Shown: in pieces, positions 25,311 through 36,600 of the stretch
Numbering within the stretch: position 1 is the first letter of the stretch
Layout of the letters: each line of letters begins with the position of its first letter
Source: Phycisphaerales bacterium
GTDB taxonomy: Bacteria > Planctomycetota > Phycisphaerae > UBA1845 > Fen-1342
Assembly: GCA_016716475.1 (NCBI GenBank)
Contig: JADJWG010000002.1
Span: 1,178,001-1,242,000, forward strand
Direction of reading: 5' to 3'
DNA length: 64,000 bases
Program-made: the position numbers and the translations under genes
Notes under the pieces: generated by a model
What the model saw: only the letters and a program-made list of their open reading frames with translations
The model's database searches: none
Told to the model about the DNA's origin: nothing

Positions 25311-26654
25311 TCATGGCTGCGGCTCTGCGGATTGCGGTTCCAGCGCCTGCAACTCCAGTAGCGCTTCCCAAGTCGCACGTTTACCGGGATTCTGCACGCG
25401 CTTCCAATCGAGGAAGACTACCGGCATCGCACGCAATCCCAGCTTCCCCGCGAGCGCCACGTCTTCAGCCACACGCTCGGTGACAGCGGCACTTTCAAAG
25501 GCCGCCTCAAACGTCGTGCGGTCCAACCCCAGCTCGGCAGCCCACTCTGCAAATCGGCTACGTTCCGTATCTGACAATTCTCGCCATGGACGCCGCGGCA
25601 ATTGCCGCTGTCGCTCGTAGAGCAGTCCCCGCAGGGCGTGAGCACCGGCCGCGCCGCCCGTCACACGGGCGGCCTCGACCGCCCGTGCGGCCGCACAAGC
25701 CGACGGGTGCCCCGCCGCACGCCAATTCGGGTCCGGATTGCATTCGGCATCCTGGGGGGCATGGCGGTAGGCGACGCGGAATTGATCCGGGTGTTCGGCC
25801 AAGAGACGCGCCAGCGTGCGATGGACTTCCGCGCAATGCGGACAACGAAAGTCGCTGAAGACAACCACCGTACGCGCGGCCACGGGGTTGCCGTCGAACA
25901 GCTCGTCCGCGCGCAGGAAGGGCTCGACCGGGATGCGGCGATCATAATCCCAGCGGATGAACTCCGGATCATCCACAATGCGGACGAGTTGTTCCTGGGC
26001 CACGTTCTGGAGGCCGGCGACAAAGAGCATGATCAGGATCGCGAAGTGCAGTAGTCCGAGCAGTGTGCCGCAGGTGAGTGTGGCCATCGCCAGGCGCGCC
26101 CGCGGATGTACGGGCTCATCCGCCCGTGCCGCGCGCCATGGAAATGCCAGCAGCGCCAGCGTGGCCAGTACCCCGTTCAGCCCATGCGCCACAGCACAGC
26201 CGCCACACCATTGCTGCAACTCGAACTGCATAATGTACAGGTAACCGATGGATTGCCCTACACCGCCAATCACGAGCAGCAGGACCGGGATGTGCCACAG
26301 CCACCCGCGCGCCCCGGGTGGCCCGACAAACAGAAACCACACCAGCAGGAAACCGAAGTAGATCATTCCTACGCCCGCGGCGGGCACGCGCAGCGCACTG
26401 GGTGCATCACCAAGGGCAATGTAAGCGTAGGATGATTGCAAAACGGCCGAGCAGGGATTCGCGGCCTCCCCAAGATCATTGCCGCACACAGCGCGCAGAA
26501 AGGGCGGCGTGCCGCCGGGGTTCAGGGTTTGCTGGAGCAACTCCAGGGAAACGAACCAGCCCGCTGCTGCCACAACGATCGCCAGCCAGCGGATCATCGG
26601 CCGGGGCTGCCGGAAGCCATCCTCGGCCGCTATCACTCTGGGAGCTCTGCGCAT
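25311..26654 (-). CDS. VKOR - DsbA-like thioredoxin fusion (disulfide bond formation)
   Basis: A 447-residue fusion. Residues about 20-200 are a vitamin K epoxide reductase-type membrane domain with four to five helices, loop cysteines (AVCGNDLGEAANPCSAVL) and the quinone-side CxxC QQWCGGCAVAHG. Further membrane helices are followed by a periplasmic thioredoxin-fold domain with the active site FSDFRCPHCAEVH (CPHC, as in DsbA) and a cis-Pro region GLRAMPVVFLDWKR. VKOR reoxidises the DsbA-like domain with quinone, replacing DsbB. The start at 26654 has GAGGATC upstream. Such fusions are known in cyanobacteria, planctomycetes and others. Confidence 0.88.
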   Translation of the reverse strand: MRRAPRVIAAEDGFRQPRPMIRWLAIVVAAAGWFVSLELLQQTLNPGGTPPFLRAVCGNDLGEAANPCSAVLQSSYAYIALGDAPSALRVPAAGVGMIYFGFLLVWFLFVGPPGARGWLWHIPVLLLVIGGVGQSIGYLYIMQFELQQWCGGCAVAHGLNGVLATLALLAFPWRAARADEPVHPRARLAMATLTCGTLLGLLHFAILIMLFVAGLQNVAQEQLVRIVDDPEFIRWDYDRRIPVEPFLRADELFDGNPVAARTVVVFSDFRCPHCAEVHRTLARLLAEHPDQFRVAYRHAPQDAECNPDPNWRAAGHPSACAAARAVEAARVTGGAAGAHALRGLLYERQRQLPRRPWRELSDTERSRFAEWAAELGLDRTTFEAAFESAAVTERVAEDVALAGKLGLRAMPVVFLDWKRVQNPGKRATWEALLELQALEPQSAEPQP

Positions 26655-26821
26655 GACAGATCCTCGAACTAACCCCTGGGTGCGTCGTCGCGCCGCCTGA
26701 GTAGTATACGTGGATCCACAGTTGGAGGGAGAGATCCGGGCCGTGCACAGCAGCCGGCGCGCGGCACGGGCCGATCCCGTGGGACCGGCCCGTCATGCAG
26801 GGTCAGGAACGCTTTGCATCG

Positions 26822-27322
26822 CTACGGCTGCTGATCGTCGGGCGGCGGCTCGGGCTGCGGATCACCCTGCTTGGCAGGACGTACACCTTCTGCCGGATTC
26901 ATGATACGACCCGATTTCGGATCCACGATGCCGAAATTACCAGATGCGGCGTCCACATAGGGTACCCACGGTCCGTCGGCCACCTTCACCTGCGTGGGGC
27001 GGAAGGTCTTCGGATCGTAGTTGAAATATACGACATAGGTTCCACTATCACCCGTAAAGCGGACGGTGGAATAGAACTCCTGCTTGCCGCACTTCGGGCA
27101 AGTCCGGGGGCCAGGCGCCCCCGGGGCATCTTCGGTCGAGTCGCAGCCCGGCCCCAGGCAACGCCACGTCACCATGAAATCCGCAGCCGACTGAGTCTTG
27201 CCCTGACCCAGATTCTGGGTAGCACGAACCCGCATGTTCCAGATGACTGATCCGACCAGCAGAACGATGATACCTGCCAGCAAACCAACCCGGATCAACT
27301 GCTTGCGTGCTTCGTCGGACAT
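26822..27322 (-). CDS. Membrane-anchored zinc-ribbon-like protein, unknown function
   Basis: A 166-residue protein with one N-terminal membrane helix (VGLLAGIIVLLVGSVIW), then cysteines CLGPGC and CPKCGKQEFYSTVRF that form a rubredoxin/zinc-ribbon-like pair of knuckles, then a Pro/Asp-rich tail (EPPPDDQQP). AAGG precedes the start. It lies 63 bases downstream of the pseudopilin gene on the same strand, so the two may be co-expressed; a role in the pseudopilus is not supported by more than that. Confidence 0.65.
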   Translation of the reverse strand: MSDEARKQLIRVGLLAGIIVLLVGSVIWNMRVRATQNLGQGKTQSAADFMVTWRCLGPGCDSTEDAPGAPGPRTCPKCGKQEFYSTVRFTGDSGTYVVYFNYDPKTFRPTQVKVADGPWVPYVDAASGNFGIVDPKSGRIMNPAEGVRPAKQGDPQPEPPPDDQQP

Positions 27323-27385
27323 TCACGACCTTTCTGCCAACATGGACCTGCGATCAGAGCACAGCGGACTCTGGTGGCCGACGGA

Positions 27386-28372
27386 TCAGTACTTGATCTC
27401 GCCGGGGTGCCCCGTCCACCACCACAGCTTCTGATCGGAGAAATCGTAATGCGGTGTGCTCTCGCGGCACAAGTAGCATACGAAGGTTGTTTGCCCACCG
27501 ACCACGGCACGGCCGAAGCACTGGTTCCGACGCACGATCGGGCCGGTCCGCAGCACACGCGCCGAGTTCACGGCCCGCACCGAACCATCCATCGCGGTCA
27601 TCGGGATGCGACCGCCGTAGCGTGGCGTCAGCCAGGTCGGGCCGGGGTACCACGAGCGGTTTCCATCATCCCACAGTAGGCGGCCACCATCTCGCCACGG
27701 GCGCCCAACCTGCATGGGATCGGCGGAACCGAAGAGCGGCATGACCGGCAATTCGTCATCCGGGCCCACCTCGGACATGAGGATGGTTTCGTTCGGACGG
27801 GAAGGGCCGTACCGGGTTACGTTGAAGAGACGACCGTAGGGCGCCTGAAGCGGGGGCCGGCCAAAGTCTTCAGCGCGGCGATGTCCTTCCCAGTGCCGGA
27901 GCCCGTAGTTCATGCCGTAGCCGCAGGCAAAGGCCTGGGTGTTGGTGCGAACCGCGCCGGTGCCACCAATGCCATCGAAGCGCGATTCAAAGTCGTACTG
28001 CTGGCCGTACGGGTCACCCGCCGGCACAAAGACGCGCTCATCCGGCACGGTCTTGGTGTCGAACAACGTGTAGAACCAGAGGTCGGCCTTCTTGACACCC
28101 CAAGCTGCCTCACTCCACAGGTTGCCCCAGGTGCCGGTTTCAGTGTTCCGGGCATAGGGGAGATACCCGGCATTGTCTTCGGAATAACTTGCGTTTCCAA
28201 GTGCAATCTGTCGGAGATTGGACATGGAGACGACGAGCTGGGCTTGCCGGCGAGCTTGGCTCATGGACGGCAACAGGATCGAGATCAGCAGCGCGATGAT
28301 GGCAACCACCACGAGCAACTCGATCAAGGTAAAACCTTTCATCCCTGATTTACGACAGCGACCTGACCGCAT
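27386..28372 (-). CDS. Type II secretion/type IV pilin-like pseudopilin (planctomycete H-X9-DG/DUF1559-like)
   Basis: The ATG at 28372 has AGGAG eight bases upstream; 328 residues. After a short basic leader (MRSGRCRKSGMKG) comes the prepilin motif GFTLIELLVVVAIIALLISILL with Glu at +5, cleaved and N-methylated by a prepilin peptidase, then PSMSQARRQAQLVVSMSNLRQIALGNASY, the helix continuation usual in Phycisphaerae-type proteins. The globular part contains AMDGSVRAVNSARVLR, the conserved TAMDGSV element of this family, and a WWWTGHPGEIKY end. Planctomycete genomes carry dozens of such paralogues and their individual roles are mostly unknown. Confidence 0.85.
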   Translation of the reverse strand: MRSGRCRKSGMKGFTLIELLVVVAIIALLISILLPSMSQARRQAQLVVSMSNLRQIALGNASYSEDNAGYLPYARNTETGTWGNLWSEAAWGVKKADLWFYTLFDTKTVPDERVFVPAGDPYGQQYDFESRFDGIGGTGAVRTNTQAFACGYGMNYGLRHWEGHRRAEDFGRPPLQAPYGRLFNVTRYGPSRPNETILMSEVGPDDELPVMPLFGSADPMQVGRPWRDGGRLLWDDGNRSWYPGPTWLTPRYGGRIPMTAMDGSVRAVNSARVLRTGPIVRRNQCFGRAVVGGQTTFVCYLCRESTPHYDFSDQKLWWWTGHPGEIKY

Positions 28373-28665
28373 GATGTGAACTCCTGTTCCTGACCGGCTC
28401 GCGTAGCTCCATCCGCCGGCGGCAGCAACACCGGGGACCACGCAGATGACTTGTTGGTAAACTATTCTCGCACATTCCCGGGCGGGCTTCAAGCCCGTCA
28501 CTCACTCCTGCGGAGAAAAAATTTTCACGATCTAAATATCCGCCAAGAAAACTGTCATCTTGATGAAAGTGTCTCATTAAGAGCATAGGCCCAATTGCGG
28601 CTATCGGCAAGAGACAACCCGTAAGAGCACACGATTCGACAACCGTTTATCGGCACCCTGCTACT

Positions 28666-29865
28666 TCAGAATTGAAGGTTCCGGGGTGGCCCGGCCGCCA
28701 AACGATGCAATAGAGCTACATCCACTGTGACCCCCAGCCCCGGCTCTGACCCCACTCGCACCCGTGCACCCAAGCCCACCCGTACCGGCCGACGGGAAAT
28801 ATCTCGCTTCAATAACAACGTCCCATAACCACCCTCATAAAAGCGGACCTTGGGACACGCCTCCAGGAACGCCACACCGGCCGCTGCCAATACACTCGTC
28901 TCCCCCACCAGGCAGCCCAGTTGCACATCCCGTCCTGCCGCCAGCACCAGGCGAGCGATACGCAAAGCCGGTAGCAGACCCCCGTTCTTCGCCAGCCGAA
29001 GATTGAATACACGCACTGCACTGCCATTCAGGAGCCGCTGGGCGTCTTCGATTGTGATCAATGATTCGTCGGCCACGAGATCGCACCGCGTCTGTTCTGC
29101 GAGATAGGCGAGGTCTCCATCTTCCGCATCCGAGAGCGGCTGTTCCAAGGCACACACGCCGAAACGCTCGAGTGCCCCGCATGCTTCGTTTGCCTCAACC
29201 AGTGTCCAGCCCGCGTTCGCATCTACCCGCAACGTCGCCCGGCCAGCCGACATTGCTCCCCCGAGCACCTCGTGGGCCCACCGCAGCCGCTCCTGCCACC
29301 CTTCGACGGCGACTTTGAGTTTGAAATCTCGCACGCCAGCAAGCCGTTGCATGCGCAGCAGCCATTTCAGCTTTCGTTCGCTGTGGCCGAGCACGAAGCC
29401 CGACACGCGCGCGGTCGCTCGGCAGCCCGGCGCCCCGAAGCCGGGTAACCCCAACCAGCCGGCAACATCGGCCGGACGCCTTCGGTACACCCGGCAGACC
29501 AGGTCGAGCAAAGCGAGTTCAAGCGCGGCGCGGGCGGCCGTAATGATTCGTCCATCGACTTCCAGTGGCAGCGCCTCGATAACCTCCAGGGCCTCCGCGA
29601 AAGTTGTACTGCGCAGCGCCTCAAGCCGCGGCGCCAGGATGTGGACGAGATCCTCGACCACCGATGCCGGTGATTCACCGGTGACATAGGGGCGCGCCAG
29701 TGTCTCTCCGAAGCCGACGTACTGGGCGTAAGGTGCCGCGGCGGCGAGTTCTACCACGATCGGATCGGCCACGGCCCGCGTGGCGGCGGCATGCTCGAAC
29801 TTCACACGCATCGGAATAGCAAGTCGATGAATCCGCACACCACGGATCTGGAGGGGCGGGTTCAT
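28666..29865 (-). CDS. Enolase-superfamily enzyme (dipeptide epimerase / muconate-lactonizing subgroup)
   Basis: The start at 29865 overlaps the upstream stop (ATGA) and has AGGAGG before it; 399 residues. A capping domain (IHRLAIPMRVKFEHAAATR) precedes a TIM-barrel with the superfamily motifs: RDFKLKVA (KxK), RVDANAGW (metal Asp), CALEQPLSD (Glu) and LVADESL (Asp). At the position of the second catalytic lysine (NIKLMKxGG in L-Ala-D/L-Glu epimerases) the sequence is NLRLAKNGG, with Arg for the first Lys. Members racemise or cycloisomerise small carboxylates and dipeptides. A murein-peptide epimerase is plausible but the Arg leaves the reaction open. Confidence 0.78.
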   Translation of the reverse strand: MNPPLQIRGVRIHRLAIPMRVKFEHAAATRAVADPIVVELAAAAPYAQYVGFGETLARPYVTGESPASVVEDLVHILAPRLEALRSTTFAEALEVIEALPLEVDGRIITAARAALELALLDLVCRVYRRRPADVAGWLGLPGFGAPGCRATARVSGFVLGHSERKLKWLLRMQRLAGVRDFKLKVAVEGWQERLRWAHEVLGGAMSAGRATLRVDANAGWTLVEANEACGALERFGVCALEQPLSDAEDGDLAYLAEQTRCDLVADESLITIEDAQRLLNGSAVRVFNLRLAKNGGLLPALRIARLVLAAGRDVQLGCLVGETSVLAAAGVAFLEACPKVRFYEGGYGTLLLKRDISRRPVRVGLGARVRVGSEPGLGVTVDVALLHRLAAGPPRNLQF

Positions 29866-30899
29866 GGCGCCGCGTCCTCCTGACCGGCCTGATGCGGCTC
29901 CCCCGGTCGTGCCATGGGCAGATCGCGGCGCTCCGGCGCGATGGGCCACAGGTCCGTCGCGATGATCGCGGCCGCGCCGGCCGGGCTGGCGAGGTACTCC
30001 ATCGCCGCACGCACCGCTTCGGTGGGGGGCGCGGCGTGGTAGATGTAGATCATGCGCGCCAAGCCGTAACGCTCCTCCTCGATCGCCTCGATACTAGGCA
30101 ACACAGCGGTCCCGTCCCGCGTCATGCGCAGGCCCAGGTAACGCACATCGTCGCCGTCATACCCCAAACCCGCGAGGCCGAGCCCCAACGGATCGCCTGC
30201 CACCGCCGCCAGGACCGCCTCGTCATTTGCGCATACTTGCCACGTGGCCTCGGCGACTACGATCCCCGCGAGCCGACTCAGCAATTCGCCCGCGCGCGTG
30301 CTTTTGGCAGTTCCGTAGACGCGAATCGGTCCAACATAGTCCGCCCCCGCCGCCCCGGCGACCTGCTTCCAGTCGTTGAACTGCCCGCGGAGAATCGCCC
30401 TCAGGTGACCCGTATACATCGCATCGGTCGGGTTGGCTGGGTGGACGTAGAGCCCGTAGCCGTAGAACGCGAGCCGCCGACCGACCGGTGGGTGGGCGCC
30501 AAAATCAGCCATTTCGCGCCCGCCCAGGGGCCGGTCCGTACAAGCGAGATCGCAGTTCCCGGCACGCAGCGCCGCGAAACCATCCTGCGAGTAGCGCACC
30601 GGGTCGATGCGCATGACGGCGAACCAGGGCCCGCGACTTTGTTGCAACCAGGGCTCGACAAGTTCTACGGCGACTTGGGCCCCAGCCAGGCGAACACGGT
30701 GCGCGGGCTCCGGTACAGCGCAGCCCAAGAGCAGTATCGCCGCAAGCCCGACAGACGCGGGCAGGACAAGCGCGCGGGCTAGCCGCAGCAGGGCTGGCTG
30801 AGATGGATAGCCCAGAACGGTGCCTTTGGCATGACCGGCTACGGGGCGTACACTGCGAATCGAAATCGGGGACGGCCGACATGAAAGGAATGCGGCGCG

Positions 30900-32408
<1,509 letters not shown>

Positions 32409-32413
32409 CGCCG

Positions 32414-33586
32414 CTACGGCCGGTATTCCACCGCGATCCGCGGATGCAGCACGTGTTGCCCAAACACGTTCGCGAAGTCCACGAACAGTTCGTGCTTGCC
32501 GGCCGCGAGACCGCGCGGCGGTGTAACCCGCACCTGGCTCTTGGCCGCGTCGTGGCGGAACTCAACCGGCCGACCGCCCACGCGCACGGAGAGCGTGCCT
32601 TCCAACAGTTGTGGCAATTCGGCCCCCCATCCGCGCCGCCCACTCAGGCCGTTGTCCAGCGCCACCACCCACGCACCCCGCGATCCGATCACCCCGTTCG
32701 CCGGTTCCACCAGCCGGATGCGCGGCAACCCCGCCTGTGCCCACCGCGCCAGCCCGACAAAGAGGCCGTACGCCTCGCGCCGGTTGTATACCGGGTCGCG
32801 CAGCCGCTGTTCCTCGTCCGGGTGGGTGAAGAACGATGCCTCCGTCAACACGGCCGGCACCTGCGCGTGCCGCAGTACCGCGAAACCGGCATTTGGCGTC
32901 ATGGCGTGATCGCTGAGCAGGGCGCAATCAATGTGCCGCTCCAGCCGCAGCGCGTCCTGCAAGCCCTGTAAAACAAAACGCCCCGCCGCGACACTCGCCG
33001 GGTTATCTTGTGGGCGGCCATGGTAGAACACGACGGTATAGTTTGCCCGCGGGTCGGCGGCCGCATTGTGGTGAATCGAAAGAAACAAATCGGCGCGCAG
33101 GTCATTCGCCACGGCCGCGCGGCGACGCAGATCCTCCACGTCGGGCAGATCCAGACTGCGATCCACTTCGCGCGTGAGTACGACGCGTGCGCCGACCGCC
33201 TCGAGGAACTCGCGCAGGTAGAGCGCAACGCGCAAGTTCACCTCGGCCTCGCGCAGACCGGTTGGTCCGCGTTTCCATGTGCCACCCGGATCACGCTGGC
33301 CGATATGGCCGGGGTCGAGAACGATGGTCGTTCCCTGGAGAAAACGCGCGTAAGGGGGTAACGGGAACTCCGGCAACGGTGCCTGTGTCCACGGATACTC
33401 CGCCGCCGTGGTGCGGAGCGGGTCCGGCACTCCCACAGGCCAGTTCGGCGCAGGCGCGGCACGGATCACATACGACGCCACGACCCACGCGACACCCGCA
33501 CCGAGCACCACCCACAGGGCGCGATCCACCCACAGGTGCCAGTCAATTGGCGTCGCTTTTCGTACCGTTGAGCGCTTCCGCGCCAC
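32414..33586 (-). CDS. Membrane-anchored N-acetylmuramoyl-L-alanine amidase (Amidase_3)
   Basis: The start is the GTG at 33586, with AAGGAGG upstream; 390 residues. One N-terminal membrane helix (ALWVVLGAGVAWVVASYVI) precedes an Amidase_3 zinc domain: TIVLDPGHIGQRDPGG (first His), GLREAEVNLRVALYL (Glu), LFLSIHHNAAADPRANY (His) and AVLTEASFFTHPDEE (catalytic Glu). It cuts the bond between MurNAc and the stem peptide in peptidoglycan. After the catalytic domain there is a beta-rich region of about 100 residues (VRVTPPRGLAAGKHELFVDF). It lies 49 bases downstream of the Tricorn-like gene on the same strand. Confidence 0.87.
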   Translation of the reverse strand: MARKRSTVRKATPIDWHLWVDRALWVVLGAGVAWVVASYVIRAAPAPNWPVGVPDPLRTTAAEYPWTQAPLPEFPLPPYARFLQGTTIVLDPGHIGQRDPGGTWKRGPTGLREAEVNLRVALYLREFLEAVGARVVLTREVDRSLDLPDVEDLRRRAAVANDLRADLFLSIHHNAAADPRANYTVVFYHGRPQDNPASVAAGRFVLQGLQDALRLERHIDCALLSDHAMTPNAGFAVLRHAQVPAVLTEASFFTHPDEEQRLRDPVYNRREAYGLFVGLARWAQAGLPRIRLVEPANGVIGSRGAWVVALDNGLSGRRGWGAELPQLLEGTLSVRVGGRPVEFRHDAAKSQVRVTPPRGLAAGKHELFVDFANVFGQHVLHPRIAVEYRP

Positions 33587-33635
33587 CGTTCGTGCCTCCT
33601 TGCACTTCTGCGCCGCACCTGCCACTGCACGGTGT

Positions 33636-36600
33636 TCAGGGTGTGCCCGCGATCTGTTCGAGCGTCGCTTGGACGGCGGCATCGAGCTGCGGCCGACGAC
33701 CGCGCAGCTCATCCTCGGGTGTAACCAGCTTGAGGATATCCGGCACGGCGCCTTGATCCTCCATGTTGACGCCGTCGGGGAGCGTAAACCACCCGCGCCG
33801 CGGCATGCGGACGAGGGCATTGTCAATCAGTCGATAGCTGCCGGTGCTGATTACACCGCCATGTGTCGTGTTCCCCACCAACGGACCGCGCCCGAGGTTC
33901 TTGAACGCATGCGAGACAATCTCCGCATTGGAGAAGCTTTCCTCGTTGCACATCATCGTCGTGGGCTTCGTCCAGGCATAGAAGATCAGACGGTCTTGCG
34001 GATATCCCGGCACGCCGCCGCGCGGCACCGTGTACGCGTGTCGGCGCACCATCAGCGTCTGCATGACCCAATCGGCCGTCCAGCCACCTCCGTTGCTGCG
34101 CACGTCGATGATCAGGCCGTCGCGTCCGCTCGCCGCGGCGAACAGGTCACGCTCAAACTCCTCGAACGACTCCGCATTCATGCTGCGGATGTGCACATAC
34201 CCCACGCGCCCGTCCGACTGCTCGTGTACGTAACGCTCATTCTCGCGCACCCACGCGTCATAACGCAGGTTCGCCATGGCCTCGAACGAGATCGGACGCA
34301 GCACAAGCTCGCGCAGCTTCGGCGCATCGGTGGACTGCGTGGTCGTTGGTGCGGAGTCCTTGAGCGGCGGTTCGGCTCCAGCGACAGGCGCCACGACTAC
34401 GGGGGGATCGTCTTCCCATGCGCTGTCGTCCCACCGGCCATCCGGGTCGAGAGGCGCCGGAGGTGGGACCGGCTCCGGTTCGATGGGTGGCTCCTGGGGC
34501 AGTGTGGCGGGTTCATCGGTCGGCGCCGGCGCCGACGGTGCGGGGGTAGGGGGGGGCTCCGGTTCAGGCCCCCGCGTGGGCGACGGCAGAAACTCGATGA
34601 TGACGTCATCACCGACCGTGCCGAGCAACGCCTGCTCCAGCGCGAACTGGGGTCCGACCGCCACGCCACCGATGCGGGTCAGGATGTCGCCCGGTACGAG
34701 TCGGCTCGCGGCCCGGTCGGCCGGGGCATTGGGCAACACGCGCGCAACCTTCAACCCCGGACCCACATACGAAGTGTCGATGTCCACTCCGAGATAACCG
34801 ACGCGCTCCAGGCCGCCACTGCCCGGTCCGAAAATCCCCATGTGTGAGGCGCTCAACTCGCCAAGCATCCGGTTGAAGACCTCGTTGAACTCATCCAACG
34901 TGCGGGTCCGGAGCGCCAACTCCCGGTAGCGCGCCGTCACCGCCGGCCAATTCAGGCCTTTCAAGGTCGGGTGGTAAAACTGCTGTGCGATCTGCCGCGC
35001 GCCGTCGTCGAACTTCTGCGCCGCTTCGGCCCGCCGCGAAACCGCCAGCCGAGCGCGGTGACGATGCGTCTTCGGATCGGTACCGGTCGCGGTGCAGGAG
35101 TTGGCAACGCCACTACGCAAATAAAACAGCCGTTTACCGTCGAAGCTCCAATGTAGTCCGCCGGCGGCGCCAGTGAGAATGCGACGGCGGTTCTCGCCAT
35201 TCCAGCCGACGGTAAAGACCGCGGCACTGCCCTCATGCGAAGAGGTGAAGGCCAGGGTCTGACCATCCGGGGCCAGCGCAAAGCGGCTCTGATCATCAGG
35301 CAGCGTGGTGACACGCCGGATGCGCCGGTAGGCGGTCTCGAGTTCGTAAGGATACGGGTCCGGGGGTGGCGCCGGTTGGGTGGTGGCGGCAGCGGCCGGT
35401 TTGCGGGCCGCTTCCTGCTCGGCGAGGTAATCCTTGATCCAGCCGCGAACCTGCGCGCGCAACCCGGGGTCGTCCGGCTGCGTCGTGGCCGCCACGACTT
35501 CGGGTTGTGTGTCCGGCACAGACGTTACCTCTTCCGCCGCAGGCGATTTCTGTGCCGGTGCCGGTTGTGGCCGCGTGGTAGTGGCCGGCTCCACAAGCGC
35601 AATCTTGCCGCTGGCGACGACAGACGCTGGTGGCTTGCGCTTCTTGAGGGCCTCGCCCTGCTCGCGGAAATAGGCCGCCAATTCCTCGGGGTTCTTCTCA
35701 TCGAGCACGCGCGCGAGGAACACGATGTAGAGGTCATGATCAAAGCCGTGCCGCCGCGAGGTAAATGCGAGCATCTTGCCGTCGAGCGACCACTGGGCAC
35801 CGCCATCGTAGTCCGGATGACGCGTGATGTTGATCGCCGGCTGTGAGCCGTCAACTGGTACCACCCACACATCGGAGTTGTGTTCGTGGTCCTCGAGCTC
35901 GTAGGCCATCCACGCGCTGTCCGGTGACCAGCGAAATGCGGGCTGAGCCCAGCCGGTGAGCAGCGCCCGCTCCGCACCGGTCTTCAGATCGCGCAGGATC
36001 AAATCGCCGCGATCACGCAGAAACGCAAGCGTCTTCCCGTCCGGCGAGAGTTGTGGCAGCGTCTCAGGCAAAGTGGACGACGTGACGCGCTCCACACGAA
36101 ACCGCAGCGATTCGCTCAGCGGCTTGGCCGGTTGCTCGGCGGACGTGGCCCGGTAGACATCCTCCTGCCCGTGCAAATCAGAAACGAAAAAAAGCGCTTT
36201 GCCATCCGGCGACCAGGTGAGGTGCTGCTCACGCGCGACGGTATCGGTCACGCGCCGTGTCGACCGGCCCTCCTCCGTCGAAACGACGAAGACCTCGCCG
36301 TACACGATCAGCGCCACTTCCTTGCCGTCGGGCGAAACCTCGGCTTCGCTCGCATCGCCCGTAAGCACCCGTAAGTCGAGGTCATTCTGCACGTCGTCAT
36401 CCCCGGCCGTGATACGGAGCGCGCGGGAACTGCGTTCCTGGAGATCGAGCACGTACACATCGCTCCAGTGCGCGAATGCGAGCCGCGCGCCGTTCGCCGC
36501 GACGGTGAAGTCGCGAACATCCTCACCGGTCATGCGCGTCACGGGCTCCGGCCCACCGCCCGCGAGCGGTTGAAACCAGACGTTCATCGGCCCGTCGCGG